Part shown: positions 9,125-17,091 of the stretch, in pieces
Layout: every line of letters starts with the position of its first letter
Position numbering within the stretch: position 1 is the stretch's first letter
Source of the DNA: CAMLOF01 sp041913045
GTDB taxonomy: Bacteria > Pseudomonadota > Gammaproteobacteria > Burkholderiales > Burkholderiaceae_C
Direction: 5' to 3'
Length of the DNA: 64,000 nucleotides
NCBI GenBank assembly: GCA_041913045.1
Contig: JAYSGB010000008.1
Location: 1 to 64,000, forward strand
The notes under the pieces: generated by a model
What the model saw: the letters and a program-made list of their open reading frames with translations, nothing else
Told to the model about the DNA's origin: nothing
The model's database searches: none
Made by a program: the position numbers and the translations under genes

Positions 9125-10149
9125 TGTGCAGCCCAGGCAGCGAAGCGCTTCTCCAGGGCCTCGCCCTGGTCAGCCCAGAAACCGATGTTGAACTGCAGCG
9201 AGTCCTTGCTGTTGGCGGGGGACGTGGGCAGCAGGTCCAGCACCTTGGCGTCCAGCTTGGACAGCGCCTTGTTGTTGGTCGGGCCGTAGGAGATGTTGCG
9301 GGCGTATTCGGCTTGCGCATCCACCGAGCTGGCGGTGGCGATGAACTTCATCGCGGCGTCCTTGTTCGGGGTGCCCTTCGGGATGACCCAGTAGTCCAGG
9401 TCGTAGATGCCGCCGGTCCAGGTGATCTTCAGGTTCTTGCCTTCGCGCTGGGCAGCGTCGATGCGGCCGTTGTAGGCGGTGGTCATGGCCACGTCGCCTG
9501 CCACCAGGAACTGCGGGGGCTGCGCACCGGCTTCCCACCACTGGATGTTTGGCTTGAGCTCGGTCATCTTCTTGAACGCGCGCTCGGCACCGTCCTTGGT
9601 GGCCAGCACTTTGTACACGTCGGCGGGCTTGACGCCATCGGCCATCAGCGCGAATTCGAGGTTGTAGCGGGCGCCTTTGCGCATGCCACGCTTGCCGGGG
9701 AATTTCTTCACGTCCCAGAAGTCGGCCCAGGTGACGGGGCCAGACTTGAGCTTGTCGCCGTTGTAGGCCATAACGGTGGACCACACAAAGGCACCCACGC
9801 CGCACTCGTGCACGGCGGCGGGCTGGAAGTCGGCCTTGTTGCCCACCTTTGCCCAGTCGATCTTCTCGAACAGGCCTTCATCGCAGCCGCGGTTCACGTC
9901 GGGGCTTTCCACCTCGACCACGTCCCAGGTGATTTTCTTGGCTTCCACCATGGCCTTGATCTTGGCCTGTTCACCGTTGTACTCCACGCCAGTGATCTTG
10001 CCGCCGGAGGCTTTCTCGTAGGCCTCGAAGAAGGCCTTTTTCTGCGCGGCGCCGTTGGCACCACCGAAGTTGACGACGGTCAGGTTCTGGGCCATGGCAG
10101 GCAGTGCAGCCAGGGCAGCAACGGCCAGCAGTACGGGTTTGAGTTGCAT
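9121..10149 (-). CDS. ABC transporter periplasmic substrate-binding protein
   Basis: Periplasmic binding protein of the spermidine/putrescine PotD/F superfamily, 342 aa. I start at the ATG at 10149, preceded by GGAGA and followed by a clean Sec signal peptide (MQLKPVLLAVAALAALPAMA, cleavage after AMA). The mature protein opens with QNLTVVNFGGANG and keeps the family pattern, including WGDE-like helices and the C-terminal YGPTNN segment. It would capture the substrate and deliver it to the permeases at 7892 and 7060, and might also present it to the chemoreceptor at 5437. Specificity cannot be read from sequence alone; acidic residues for amine binding would be expected but I cannot place them with certainty. 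Confidence 0.88.
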   Translation of the reverse strand: MQLKPVLLAVAALAALPAMAQNLTVVNFGGANGAAQKKAFFEAYEKASGGKITGVEYNGEQAKIKAMVEAKKITWDVVEVESPDVNRGCDEGLFEKIDWAKVGNKADFQPAAVHECGVGAFVWSTVMAYNGDKLKSGPVTWADFWDVKKFPGKRGMRKGARYNLEFALMADGVKPADVYKVLATKDGAERAFKKMTELKPNIQWWEAGAQPPQFLVAGDVAMTTAYNGRIDAAQREGKNLKITWTGGIYDLDYWVIPKGTPNKDAAMKFIATASSVDAQAEYARNISYGPTNNKALSKLDAKVLDLLPTSPANSKDSLQFNIGFWADQGEALEKRFAAWAAQ

Positions 10150-10190
10150 GACGCTTTTCTCCAGGGGGTTGAGGGAACGGGACGGAAGGA

Positions 10191-11276
10191 TCAGCGGTAC
10201 ACGCGAAGATGTTCCGCCGGGATGTGCAGGTTCAAACGCTGCCCGGCGTTGAGAGCGCCATGGTGTTGCAACGGTTGTTTCACACACAACTCGGGTTGCT
10301 GCGGCAGTTCGCAGCGCAGGCGCAGGTGGTCGCCAAAATAGATGACATCGGACAAGCCCACGCTGAGGATGTTTTCAGCCGGGGCGTTGGTACCGTTGAG
10401 CACGTGGATGCGTTCAGGGCGGATGCTGCATTGCACGGCATCACCCACGCCGGCCTGGTTCACGTTGACGCCACGCAAACGCAGGCCATCGCCCAACTGC
10501 ACGGTGCATTGTTCGCCGTGCGTTTCGGCCACCGTGCCGTTGAGCACAGAGTTGTCACCCACAAAGCTGGCAACAAAGCGGTTGGAAGGCGTTTCGTACA
10601 GGCGGTCCACCTGGTCGATCTGTTGGATGATGCCCTCGTTGAACACGGCCACGCGGTCAGACATGGTCAGCGCTTCAGACTGGTCGTGCGTGACGTACAC
10701 GAAGGTTACGCCCAGGCGGCGGTGCAGGGCCTTGAGTTCCAGCTGCATGTGTTCGCGCAACTGTTTGTCGAGTGCGCCCAGTGGCTCGTCCATCAGCACC
10801 AATTGGGGGTCGAACACCATGGCACGGGCCAGGGCCACGCGCTGCTGCTGGCCGCCCGACAGTTGCGACGGGTAGCGGCCGCCCATGGGGCCCATCTGCA
10901 CCATGTCCAGCGCGCGCTTCACCTTGGCATCGCGCTCAGCGGCGGGCAGCTTGCGCACCGTGAGCGGGTAGGCAATGTTCTCTGCCACCGTCATGTGCGG
11001 GAACAGCGCATAGTTCTGGAACACCATGCCGAAGTTGCGCTTGTGCGGTGGCGTGCGGGTGATCGAGACACCGTTGAGGTGAATCTCGCCCGAGGTGGGG
11101 GACTCGAAGCCCGCCAGCATCATCAGCGTGGTTGTCTTGCCAGAGCCCGAAGGGCCCAGCAGCGACAGGAATTCGCCTTTCTGGATTTCAAGATTCAGGT
11201 CGCGCACCACGAGGCTGTTGCCATCGTATGTTTTTTGTACGCCGGTGAAAGTAACGAGCGGTTGCGGTTTGTGCAT
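10191..11276 (-). CDS. ABC transporter ATP-binding protein, PotA type
   Basis: ATPase of the importer, 361 aa. Walker A GPSGSGKTTT (about residues 39-48), Q loop FQNYALFPHM, signature LSGGQQQRVALARA, Walker B LVLMDEPLGALD and the switch histidine in VTHDQSEA are all present. The C-terminal 120 residues form a TOBE/OB regulatory domain as in PotA and MalK. I start at the ATG at 11276 because MHKPQPLVTFTGVQKTY begins the fold; there is no good Shine-Dalgarno in front. This is the first gene of the seven-gene operon ending with gabD; a possible operator/promoter lies at 11339-11377. Confidence 0.9.
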   Translation of the reverse strand: MHKPQPLVTFTGVQKTYDGNSLVVRDLNLEIQKGEFLSLLGPSGSGKTTTLMMLAGFESPTSGEIHLNGVSITRTPPHKRNFGMVFQNYALFPHMTVAENIAYPLTVRKLPAAERDAKVKRALDMVQMGPMGGRYPSQLSGGQQQRVALARAMVFDPQLVLMDEPLGALDKQLREHMQLELKALHRRLGVTFVYVTHDQSEALTMSDRVAVFNEGIIQQIDQVDRLYETPSNRFVASFVGDNSVLNGTVAETHGEQCTVQLGDGLRLRGVNVNQAGVGDAVQCSIRPERIHVLNGTNAPAENILSVGLSDVIYFGDHLRLRCELPQQPELCVKQPLQHHGALNAGQRLNLHIPAEHLRVYR

Positions 11277-11338
11277 GTAAGCGTGGTGGTGTGCAAGCAG
11301 ACAGTGCCAATGACTGTAATGGGCTTGGTGCCACCTCG

Positions 11339-11377
11339 ACATATACAGATGCACCCGGTACAGAGGCCGCTGTGCAG
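11339..11377. promoter_or_regulatory. Candidate MocR-type operator of the importer operon
   Basis: ACATATACAG (11339-11348) and CTGTGCAG (11370-11377), start-to-start 31 nt, lie 63 nt upstream of the ATPase start. The same pair with 32-nt spacing precedes gabT and the MocR regulator at 19971-20010. On the minus strand the first element reads CTGTATATGT and could contain the -10 region. Pairing of two spaced sites is how MocR regulators usually bind; the assignment is inference from the repeat. Confidence 0.5.
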
Positions 11378-11472
11378 TTCGGATACCCAATACACAGAAA
11401 CCCTGTAGTGCGCATGGGCGGATTTTTGCCTTGGGAGGGTGCGATTTGCACCATTGTGGGGCATCGCAAGAC

Positions 11473-11505
11473 AAAAAAACAGGGCCGGAGGATGTCCGGC
11501 CCTGT
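11473..11505 (-). terminator. Intrinsic terminator after the CoA-transferase gene
   Basis: A perfect 11-bp stem (11479-11489 with 11495-11505, loop of 5) rich in G+C, followed on the minus strand by seven T residues. It sits 28 bp beyond the stop codon of the CoA-transferase gene and separates that operon from the importer operon. Confidence 0.93.
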
Positions 11506-11532
11506 ATCTGTCGTGTTGGCAAGCTGTACTGG

Positions 11533-12738
11533 TCAGCTCTCCGTCGCAGTCCAGCTGGGCACGCCGTGCCCAAGGGCTGGCGGCGGCAGTCCGGCGGTGG
11601 GGCGCACTCCGTCCATCAGGATGGGGTGGGCCACCATCGGCGGTGTGCTGCCTTCAGCTGTGTCATGGCGCGGTAGCGTCATGCCGCGCGCGGCCACGTG
11701 GGGGTGCTCCATTACTTGCGCCACATCCAGAATGGGCGCACAGGGCACTGCTGCGCGGTCCAGCAGTTGCACCCAGTCGGCGGTGTCGCGTTCCATGGTC
11801 CAGCCGGTGATCAGGGGAACCAGGGCTTGGCGGTTTTCCACGCGCGCCGGGTTGGTGGAAAAACGCGCATCGCGCGCCACGGCGGGGTGGCCTGCCGCTT
11901 CGCAGAAGCGGGTGAACTGTCCGTCATTCCCCACGGCCAGCACCATGTGTCCGTCGCGGGTGGGGAACACCTGGTAAGGCACGATGTTGGGGTGGGCGTT
12001 GCCCATGCGGGTGGGCCGCGTCTGGCCAATCAACTGGTTGCTGGCCTGGTTGGCCAGCATGGCCACCTGCACGTCGAACAGGGCTGCGTCAATCACCCGG
12101 CCCTTGCCGGTGTGCTGGCGCTCATGCAGCGCCGCCAGAATGGCGGTGGCCGCGTACACGCCGGTCATCAGGTCGGTCACGGCCACGCCCACCTTCTGCG
12201 GCTCTTCGCCCTTGTTGCCGGTGATGCTCATCAGCCCGGCCTCGGCCTGAATGGCAAAGTCGTAGCCCGCCTTGTGCGACAGCGGGCCCGTCTGCCCGTA
12301 CCCGGTGATGGAGCAGTAGATCAGCCCCGGGTTGATGGCCTGCAGGCTGGGGGCGTCCAGCCCGTACTTGGCCAGTTGGCCGACCTTGTAGTTCTCGATC
12401 AGCACGTCGGCCTCGCGGGCCAGTTCGCGCACCTGCTGTATGCCTTCGGGGCTGGCAATGTCTATGGCCACCGAACGCTTGCCCCGGTTGGCGCACAGGA
12501 AGTAGGCCGCCACGCGGTCTTCCCCTTTTTCTGGGTCAGCCTGCCACCAGGGCGGGCCCCAGGCCCGAGTGTCGTCACCCGTGCCGGGGCGCTCCACCTT
12601 CAGCACGTCGGCGCCGTAGTCGGCCAGAATCTGCCCGGCCCAGGGGCCGGCCAGCACGCGCGACAGGTCCAGCACCTTCACGCCCGCCAGCGGGCGGGGC
12701 ATCTGCGTGGGCTCAAAGGCAAATTCCTTGGCGGGCAT
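11533..12738 (-). CDS. CaiB/BaiF-family CoA-transferase (probably glutarate)
   Basis: Class III CoA-transferase, 401 aa. The N-terminus (RPLAGVKVLDLSRVLAGPW) and the active-site aspartate in AGYDFAIQAEAG are diagnostic of the family. It starts 10 bp after the stop of glutaryl-CoA dehydrogenase, so the natural role is succinyl-CoA:glutarate CoA transfer, making glutaryl-CoA for its neighbour, as in the mammalian SUGCT enzyme. I use the ATG at 12738 (GAGA upstream); the in-frame ATG at 12702 would give a shorter but complete domain. Transcription ends at the strong terminator at 11473-11505. Family is certain; the glutarate substrate is inferred from context. Confidence 0.85.
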   Translation of the reverse strand: MPAKEFAFEPTQMPRPLAGVKVLDLSRVLAGPWAGQILADYGADVLKVERPGTGDDTRAWGPPWWQADPEKGEDRVAAYFLCANRGKRSVAIDIASPEGIQQVRELAREADVLIENYKVGQLAKYGLDAPSLQAINPGLIYCSITGYGQTGPLSHKAGYDFAIQAEAGLMSITGNKGEEPQKVGVAVTDLMTGVYAATAILAALHERQHTGKGRVIDAALFDVQVAMLANQASNQLIGQTRPTRMGNAHPNIVPYQVFPTRDGHMVLAVGNDGQFTRFCEAAGHPAVARDARFSTNPARVENRQALVPLITGWTMERDTADWVQLLDRAAVPCAPILDVAQVMEHPHVAARGMTLPRHDTAEGSTPPMVAHPILMDGVRPTAGLPPPALGHGVPSWTATES

Positions 12739-12748
12739 GGCGGCTTTC

Positions 12749-13933
12749 TCAGTTGCCAAAAGCGGCAATGCCAGTGATGGCACGGCCCAGAATCAGCGCG
12801 TGGATGTCGTGCGTGCCTTCGTAGGTGTTCACCACTTCCAGGTTCACCAGATGGCGGGCCACACCGAACTCGTCGCTGATGCCGTTGCCACCCATCATGT
12901 CGCGGGCCACGCGGGCAATGTCCAGTGCCTTGCCGCAGCTGTTGCGCTTGAGGATGGAGGTGATCTCCACCGCAGCCTTGCCTTCGTCCTTCATGCGGCC
13001 CAGGCGCAGGCAGCCCTGCAGGCCCAGGCTGATGTCGGTCAGCATGTCGGCCAGCTTCTTCTGGATGAGCTGGTTGGCAGCCAGCGGGCGGCCAAACTGG
13101 TTGCGGTCCAGCACGTACTGGCGGGCGCGGTGGAAGCAGTCCTCGGCGGCGCCCAGCGCACCCCAGGCAATGCCGTAGCGCGCGCTGTTCAGGCATGTGA
13201 ATGGGCCCTTCAGGCCGCGCACCTCGGGGAAGGCGTTTTCTTCGGGGCAGAACACCTCGTCCATCACAATTTCACCGGTGATGGAAGCACGCAGGCCCAC
13301 CTTGCCGTGCACGGCGGGAGCGCTCAGGCCCTTCCAACCCTTTTCCAGAATGAAGCCGCGAATCTGGCCGCCGTCGTCCTTCGCCCACACCACGAACACA
13401 TCGGCAATGGGGGAATTGGTGATCCACATCTTGGAGCCCGTCAGGCTGTAGCCGCCCGGCACCTTCTTGGCGCGGGTGATCATGCTGCCGGGGTCGGAGC
13501 CGTGGTTGGGTTCCGTCAGACCAAAGCAGCCCACCCATTCGCCGGTGGCCAGCTTGGGCAGGTACTTCTGCTTCTGCGCCCCGGTGCCAAATTCATTGAT
13601 CGGCACCATCACCAGCGAGCTTTGCACGCTCATCATGCTGCGGTAGCCGCTGTCCACGCGCTCCACCTCGCGCGCCACCAGGCCGTAGCACACGTAGTTC
13701 AGGCCAGCGCCGCCGTACTGCTCGGGAATGGTCGGGCCGAGCAGGCCCAGTTCACCCATCTCGTTGAAGATGGCGCGGTCCGTCTTCTCGTTGCGGAAAG
13801 CATCTTGCACGCGGGGCAGCAGGCGCTCCTGGCAATAGGCGTGGGCCGCGTCGCGCACCTGGCGCTCGTCGTCGGTGAGCTGGTCGTCCAGCAGGAAGGG
13901 GTCGGACCAGGAGAAGCGGGGGTTGGAGCTCAT
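12749..13933 (-). CDS. gcdH: Glutaryl-CoA dehydrogenase
   Basis: FAD-dependent acyl-CoA dehydrogenase, 394 aa, that oxidises and decarboxylates glutaryl-CoA to crotonyl-CoA in lysine, 5-aminovalerate and glutarate degradation, passing electrons to ETF (etfBA at 36095). Visible features: the PEQYGGAGLNYVCYGL helix, the FAD/substrate motif GCFGLTEPNHGSDP, and the catalytic glutamate in NTYEGTHDIHALILGRAITG, a pattern characteristic of GcdH. The start at 13933 follows from MSSNPRFSWSDPFLL; the frame extends further up but that part is the intergenic region. Divergent from the LysR gene at 14059. Confidence 0.92.
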   Translation of the reverse strand: MSSNPRFSWSDPFLLDDQLTDDERQVRDAAHAYCQERLLPRVQDAFRNEKTDRAIFNEMGELGLLGPTIPEQYGGAGLNYVCYGLVAREVERVDSGYRSMMSVQSSLVMVPINEFGTGAQKQKYLPKLATGEWVGCFGLTEPNHGSDPGSMITRAKKVPGGYSLTGSKMWITNSPIADVFVVWAKDDGGQIRGFILEKGWKGLSAPAVHGKVGLRASITGEIVMDEVFCPEENAFPEVRGLKGPFTCLNSARYGIAWGALGAAEDCFHRARQYVLDRNQFGRPLAANQLIQKKLADMLTDISLGLQGCLRLGRMKDEGKAAVEITSILKRNSCGKALDIARVARDMMGGNGISDEFGVARHLVNLEVVNTYEGTHDIHALILGRAITGIAAFGN

Positions 13934-14058
13934 GCGTTTGTCTCGCGAATGAATGAAGGATGGTGCGATGCTAGGCCCCGTGTGCCCAGGCGGCAAGCGA
14001 ATTTTTCTGATCCAGATATGAGTATTTGTATTGAATGGTGTGCTAATGTGCACCCACC

Positions 14059-14973
14059 ATGCGACGCAAACTGCCATCCACCCAGGCCCTGAACTGCTTT
14101 GAGGCCGCCGCCCGCCACCAGAGCTTTACCCGTGCCGCGCAGGAACTGAACCTGACGCAGGGCGCCGTGTCGCGCCAAGTGGCGGCGCTGGAAGAGTTTT
14201 TGGGTGTGCCCCTGTTCCGCCGCACCCAGCACGGCATGGTGTTGACCCCCGCCGGGGCCGACTACGCCCGCCACGTGGGCCAGCGCCTGGACGCACTGGA
14301 GCGCGACGCCGTGGAGCTGATGGGCCGGCGCGGGCAGGGCGACAGCCTGACCCTGGCCGCCGTGCCCACCTTTGCCACCCGCTGGCTGATACCGCGTCTG
14401 TACGGGCTGGCCGCCGAACAGCCCGACCTGCTGGTGCACTTTGAAACCCGCACGCGCCCCTTTTTGTTCACCGACACGGGCATAGACGCCGCCATCTGGG
14501 CGGGCACGCCCGAGCAACTGCAGCAATGGGCGGGCACCCAGGCCACCCGGCTGATGCCGGAAGACGTGCTGCCCGTGTGCAGCCCCCGGCTGCTGGTGAA
14601 TGGGCAAGAGGTGAGCCCCGAAGCGCTGGCGCAGATGCCCCTGCTGCAACAGGCCACCCGGCCCGAAGCCTGGCGCCAGTGGTTCGACGCCCAGGGCGTG
14701 GACGCCCCGCGCGCCATGGCCGGGCCGAGGTATGAGCTTTTCTCGATGCAGGCCGCCGCCGCCATCAGCAGCCTGGGCGTGGCGCTGATGCCCACCCTGT
14801 TGGTGCAAGACGAACTGGCCAGCGGCGCGCTGGTGGTGGCGTGCGCGCGGCCATTGAAGGCGCAACGGGCCTATTACCTTGTGCAGCCGCAGGTGGCCGA
14901 AAGACCGGCGTTGACGGTGTTCAGGGAATGGCTGGCGCGGCAGTGTGCCGAAGCGCAAAACTTTGCGCTATAG
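14059..14973 (+). CDS. LysR-family regulator of the glutarate genes
   Basis: 304 aa, with an N-terminal winged helix-turn-helix (about residues 5-65; SFTRAAQELNLTQGAVSRQV is the recognition region) and a periplasmic-binding-protein-like effector domain from about 90. The subgroup resembles GcvA/AmpR-type LysR proteins. It is transcribed away from gcdH across a 125-bp gap that must hold both promoters and the operator, the standard arrangement for a LysR protein that controls its neighbour and itself. The likely effector is glutarate or glutaryl-CoA. Similar GcdH-linked LysR proteins are often called GcdR; I leave the symbol blank because that is from context only. Confidence 0.87.
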   Translation: MRRKLPSTQALNCFEAAARHQSFTRAAQELNLTQGAVSRQVAALEEFLGVPLFRRTQHGMVLTPAGADYARHVGQRLDALERDAVELMGRRGQGDSLTLAAVPTFATRWLIPRLYGLAAEQPDLLVHFETRTRPFLFTDTGIDAAIWAGTPEQLQQWAGTQATRLMPEDVLPVCSPRLLVNGQEVSPEALAQMPLLQQATRPEAWRQWFDAQGVDAPRAMAGPRYELFSMQAAAAISSLGVALMPTLLVQDELASGALVVACARPLKAQRAYYLVQPQVAERPALTVFREWLARQCAEAQNFAL

Positions 14974-15181
14974 TGGTAGCAGAAAAATCAAATGACCGGC
15001 CCGCATGCGCGGAGATTGGGTGAAGCCGTTGGGAACTGGAGTTTGAGCCCAGAGTTGTGCACACGATGAGTGCGCTATTGGCTTGGCATACGAGGGAGGA
15101 TGCTTTGATATACGCCTTTTTTGTAAACGAATATTCGCCGCTTGGGGAGGATATCGCACGTTATGCCTTTGGAAGTTAACC

Positions 15182-15832
15182 ATGGCTGATGCATACGAAC
15201 CACCTGAGATATATAAGAAAGCATTTACCTGCCCACATTGCGATGCATACGCAGCAATGGATTGGTCCAACTTGGGTGGGGAAACGCAAGGCAGTTTTTC
15301 TTGGGCGCCGGTATGGACCGCTAGTTGCCACCATTGCAGGAAGCTATCCATTTGGCTAAACGAAGAAGGCTATGGAATTCAGGAGATGATCCACCCCAAA
15401 TCGTCCGTTGCCCCATTGCCGAATCCAGACTTGCCCGTCGAGTGCACGAAGGATTACATGGAGGCACGTTCTATTGCAGAGGGTTCTCCGCGCGGCGCGG
15501 CTGCACTGCTAAGACTCTGTGTACAAAAACTAGCTGTGTACCTTGGAGGCAACGGAAGCAACATCAACGAGGACATAGCAGTACTTGTTCAAAATGGACT
15601 GCCTCTTCGAGTTCAGCAGGCTCTCGATGTTGTTCGAGTTGTAGGCAACAACGCGGTTCACCCTGGGGAAATGAACATCGACGATCAGCCTCAAACGGCT
15701 TTGGCGCTTTTTGGCCTTGTGAACCTAATCGTCGAGAACCAGATTTCACAACCTAAACACGTCGCGAATCTATTCTCAAGCCTTCCGGATGGAGCAAAGA
15801 ATGCTGTTAGCAAACGTGACGGAAAGGCATAA
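15182..15832 (+). CDS. DUF4145-like protein, cassette-borne
   Basis: 216 aa. Two CxxC pairs (CPHCDAY and CHHCRKL, about 30 residues apart) look like an N-terminal zinc ribbon, followed by an all-helical domain containing RVVGNNAVHPG, the pattern I associate with DUF4145, a HEPN-like domain also found fused to restriction nucleases. Start at the ATG at 15182 with GGAAG about 9 nt upstream. Composition is A+T-richer than the flanking genes. The TAA stop lies inside the first box of an attC-like site (15827-15892), as in integron gene cassettes. Role unknown; a nucleic-acid or defence role is possible but only by analogy. Confidence 0.75.
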   Translation: MADAYEPPEIYKKAFTCPHCDAYAAMDWSNLGGETQGSFSWAPVWTASCHHCRKLSIWLNEEGYGIQEMIHPKSSVAPLPNPDLPVECTKDYMEARSIAEGSPRGAAALLRLCVQKLAVYLGGNGSNINEDIAVLVQNGLPLRVQQALDVVRVVGNNAVHPGEMNIDDQPQTALALFGLVNLIVENQISQPKHVANLFSSLPDGAKNAVSKRDGKA

Positions 15833-15892
15833 ATCGGTAGTCCAGCGGACCTGCGCGAAAAGCCGCGCAGGCCGCTCACTTCTACGTTAGGC
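15827..15892 (+). repeat. attC-like integron recombination site 1
   Basis: 66 bp. It ends in GTTAGGC (15886-15892), a perfect GTTRRRY core, and starts with a degenerate partner GCATAAA that contains the stop codon of the gene before it. Inside is a 13-bp hairpin (15844-15857 with 15864-15876) with one extruded A at 15849; an unpaired base of this kind is typical of folded attC. The next gene starts 7 bp after the site. Confidence 0.65.
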
Positions 15893-15898
15893 GTTCCT

Positions 15899-16588
15899 AT
15901 GAAGTGGTTCTTGAGCATCGTCGCTGTCTTGGCTCTTGCCGCGGGTATGGGCCTTGGCTTTCTCGGCCATAACGGACTGTTGATTGCCGGTCTGTTCGCT
16001 GCACTCGCTTTCTTAGTCACCGCGAATCTTGACCGCATTTCCGAGTTCAAGGCCTCAAAGACAGGTATCGAAGCGCGCACGCGCGAAGTTGTGGCCCGTG
16101 CAGAGACGGCGGTTGAAGAGCTTCGCATCCTCGCAGAGCAACTTGGACAGCTCTCGCTCTCTCTTGTGAAACGCCAGGGGCGGCTAGGCGGCTACTCGGA
16201 CGAAGAGCAAGAACAAATTCAGGCATCCATTCTTGATGTTTTGCGAAAGGTAGGCGTTCCGGAGAGCACATTCCCAGCTGTTCTCAAGGACTGGCATCGC
16301 TTTACCGAGTTTGACTACGCGCATTACATACTCGGAGGAAACCACGTTCCATCTGGAGCCGATCCTCGTGTCGTCGCAGAGTGGAAGCAGCTCCGACATC
16401 GCGGGTTAGCTAGCATTCCACTCCCAGCAGAGGTAAGGGGGTTTCTGGCTAAGCATGACTGGCTCACTGCAGAGGTTGATGAGCTGCTTACAGACTATGA
16501 GCACTACCGAACTCATCGAACCCATCGTAGACCGGAAATCTGGCGTGACCGCGAGAACTGGCGGCACATTTCAGGCAAGAAGGCCTAA
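15899..16588 (+). CDS. Hypothetical membrane-anchored protein, cassette-borne
   Basis: 229 aa, no family recognised. Two hydrophobic segments (about residues 4-22 and 27-43) form an N-terminal hairpin anchor. A charged helical stretch at about 48-95 (TREVVARAETAVEELRILAE) is probably a coiled coil, followed by a soluble domain ending in a His/Arg-rich tail (HRTHRRPEIWRDRENW). The start codon is only 7 bp after the GTTAGGC of the previous attC-like site and the TAA stop is embedded in the GCCTAAC that opens the next one, so this is a compact single-gene cassette. Lower G+C than neighbours. Function unknown. Confidence 0.7.
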   Translation: MKWFLSIVAVLALAAGMGLGFLGHNGLLIAGLFAALAFLVTANLDRISEFKASKTGIEARTREVVARAETAVEELRILAEQLGQLSLSLVKRQGRLGGYSDEEQEQIQASILDVLRKVGVPESTFPAVLKDWHRFTEFDYAHYILGGNHVPSGADPRVVAEWKQLRHRGLASIPLPAEVRGFLAKHDWLTAEVDELLTDYEHYRTHRTHRRPEIWRDRENWRHISGKKA

Positions 16589-16624
16589 CCCTTCGTAGCA
16601 CTCGGGGGAAGTCAAAGGTTAGGT
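16583..16624 (+). repeat. attC-like integron recombination site 2
   Basis: A short 42-bp site. GCCTAAC (16583-16589) and GTTAGGT (16618-16624) form the outer boxes, with 7 bp of perfect pairing between CCTAACC and GGTTAGG. Inner boxes CTTC (16591-16594) and GAAG (16608-16611) are separated from the right outer box by a 5-nt spacer, as in attC. It overlaps the stop codon of the previous gene and is followed after 4 bp by another ATG. Confidence 0.7.
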
Positions 16625-16628
16625 ATCA

Positions 16629-16751
16629 ATGAACTACCGCGTTGCAATCCTTACCGACATTGAGCACTTGCTTGGGCTTTTCTATGGGCGCGGCCCCCGT
16701 GGAAAGTGGCTGTATGAGTTGCTCGTCGTACTTCTGACCTGCGCCCATTGA
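16629..16751 (+). CDS. Small ORF of a third, possibly truncated, cassette
   Basis: 40 codons from ATG at 16629, which is 4 bp after the GTTAGGT of attC-like site 2, to TGA at 16751. The peptide (MNYRVAILTDIEHLLGLFYG, then a basic turn and a hydrophobic end) has no match I know; the last part could be a membrane segment. No third attC-like site follows, so the cassette seems to have lost its right end or to be degenerate. Support comes from position rather than sequence, and it may not be expressed. Confidence 0.35.
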   Translation: MNYRVAILTDIEHLLGLFYGRGPRGKWLYELLVVLLTCAH

Positions 16752-16830
16752 CCGTGCCATTGGTTCGGAGAATTCCGAGGGGTTGAAGGTCGAACGTGGC
16801 CTTATCTTTAAGGCTGAACAGTAGCAAAGT

Positions 16831-16918
16831 AGGGGCGCTGCTGATCCTACTTATGTTCCCCTCGCGCATAAGATCATTTGTGGTGCTCTACGCACCACCA
16901 ACCACCCGCAGCGCCCCT
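16831..16918. other. Three-way-junction inverted-repeat structure
   Basis: An 11-bp perfect outer stem (AGGGGCGCTGC at 16831-16841 with its complement at 16908-16918) encloses two hairpins. The first pairs 16842-16845 with 16873-16876 and 16850-16855 with 16867-16872; the second pairs 16880-16886 with 16892-16898 around a 5-nt loop. The whole 88-nt unit lies in a 340-bp gene-free stretch (16752-17091) that otherwise shows only short G/C-rich repeats. It could be a small structured RNA or the palindromic end of a mobile element; I recognise neither. Confidence 0.45.
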
Positions 16919-17091
16919 CCATACCCGTTCTCCCCGGGCGTTGCCCCTCAATTTGAACCCGCCGTGGGCTTTGGGGCCTGGCCGGTAGGCCTTGGATCGG
17001 GGCCAAAAGCCCGTGATCGGTGCCCGGCCCGCTACGCGCGGCATTGACGGAGAGTGCAGATGAACAGACTTTTCTTGGAGCGTGCAGCGGC

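Noticed and set aside
11277..11338. A guanidine or amine riboswitch in the importer operon leader
   Set aside because: Only a weak ACAGT/ACTGT hairpin is seen; none of the conserved ykkC or mini-ykkC sequence blocks are present.
15086..15166. A further attC-like pair upstream of the first cassette gene (GGCATA with TATGCC, core GTTATGC)
   Set aside because: The core is not GTTRRRY and the interior shows a direct rather than inverted repeat; six paired bases alone are weak.
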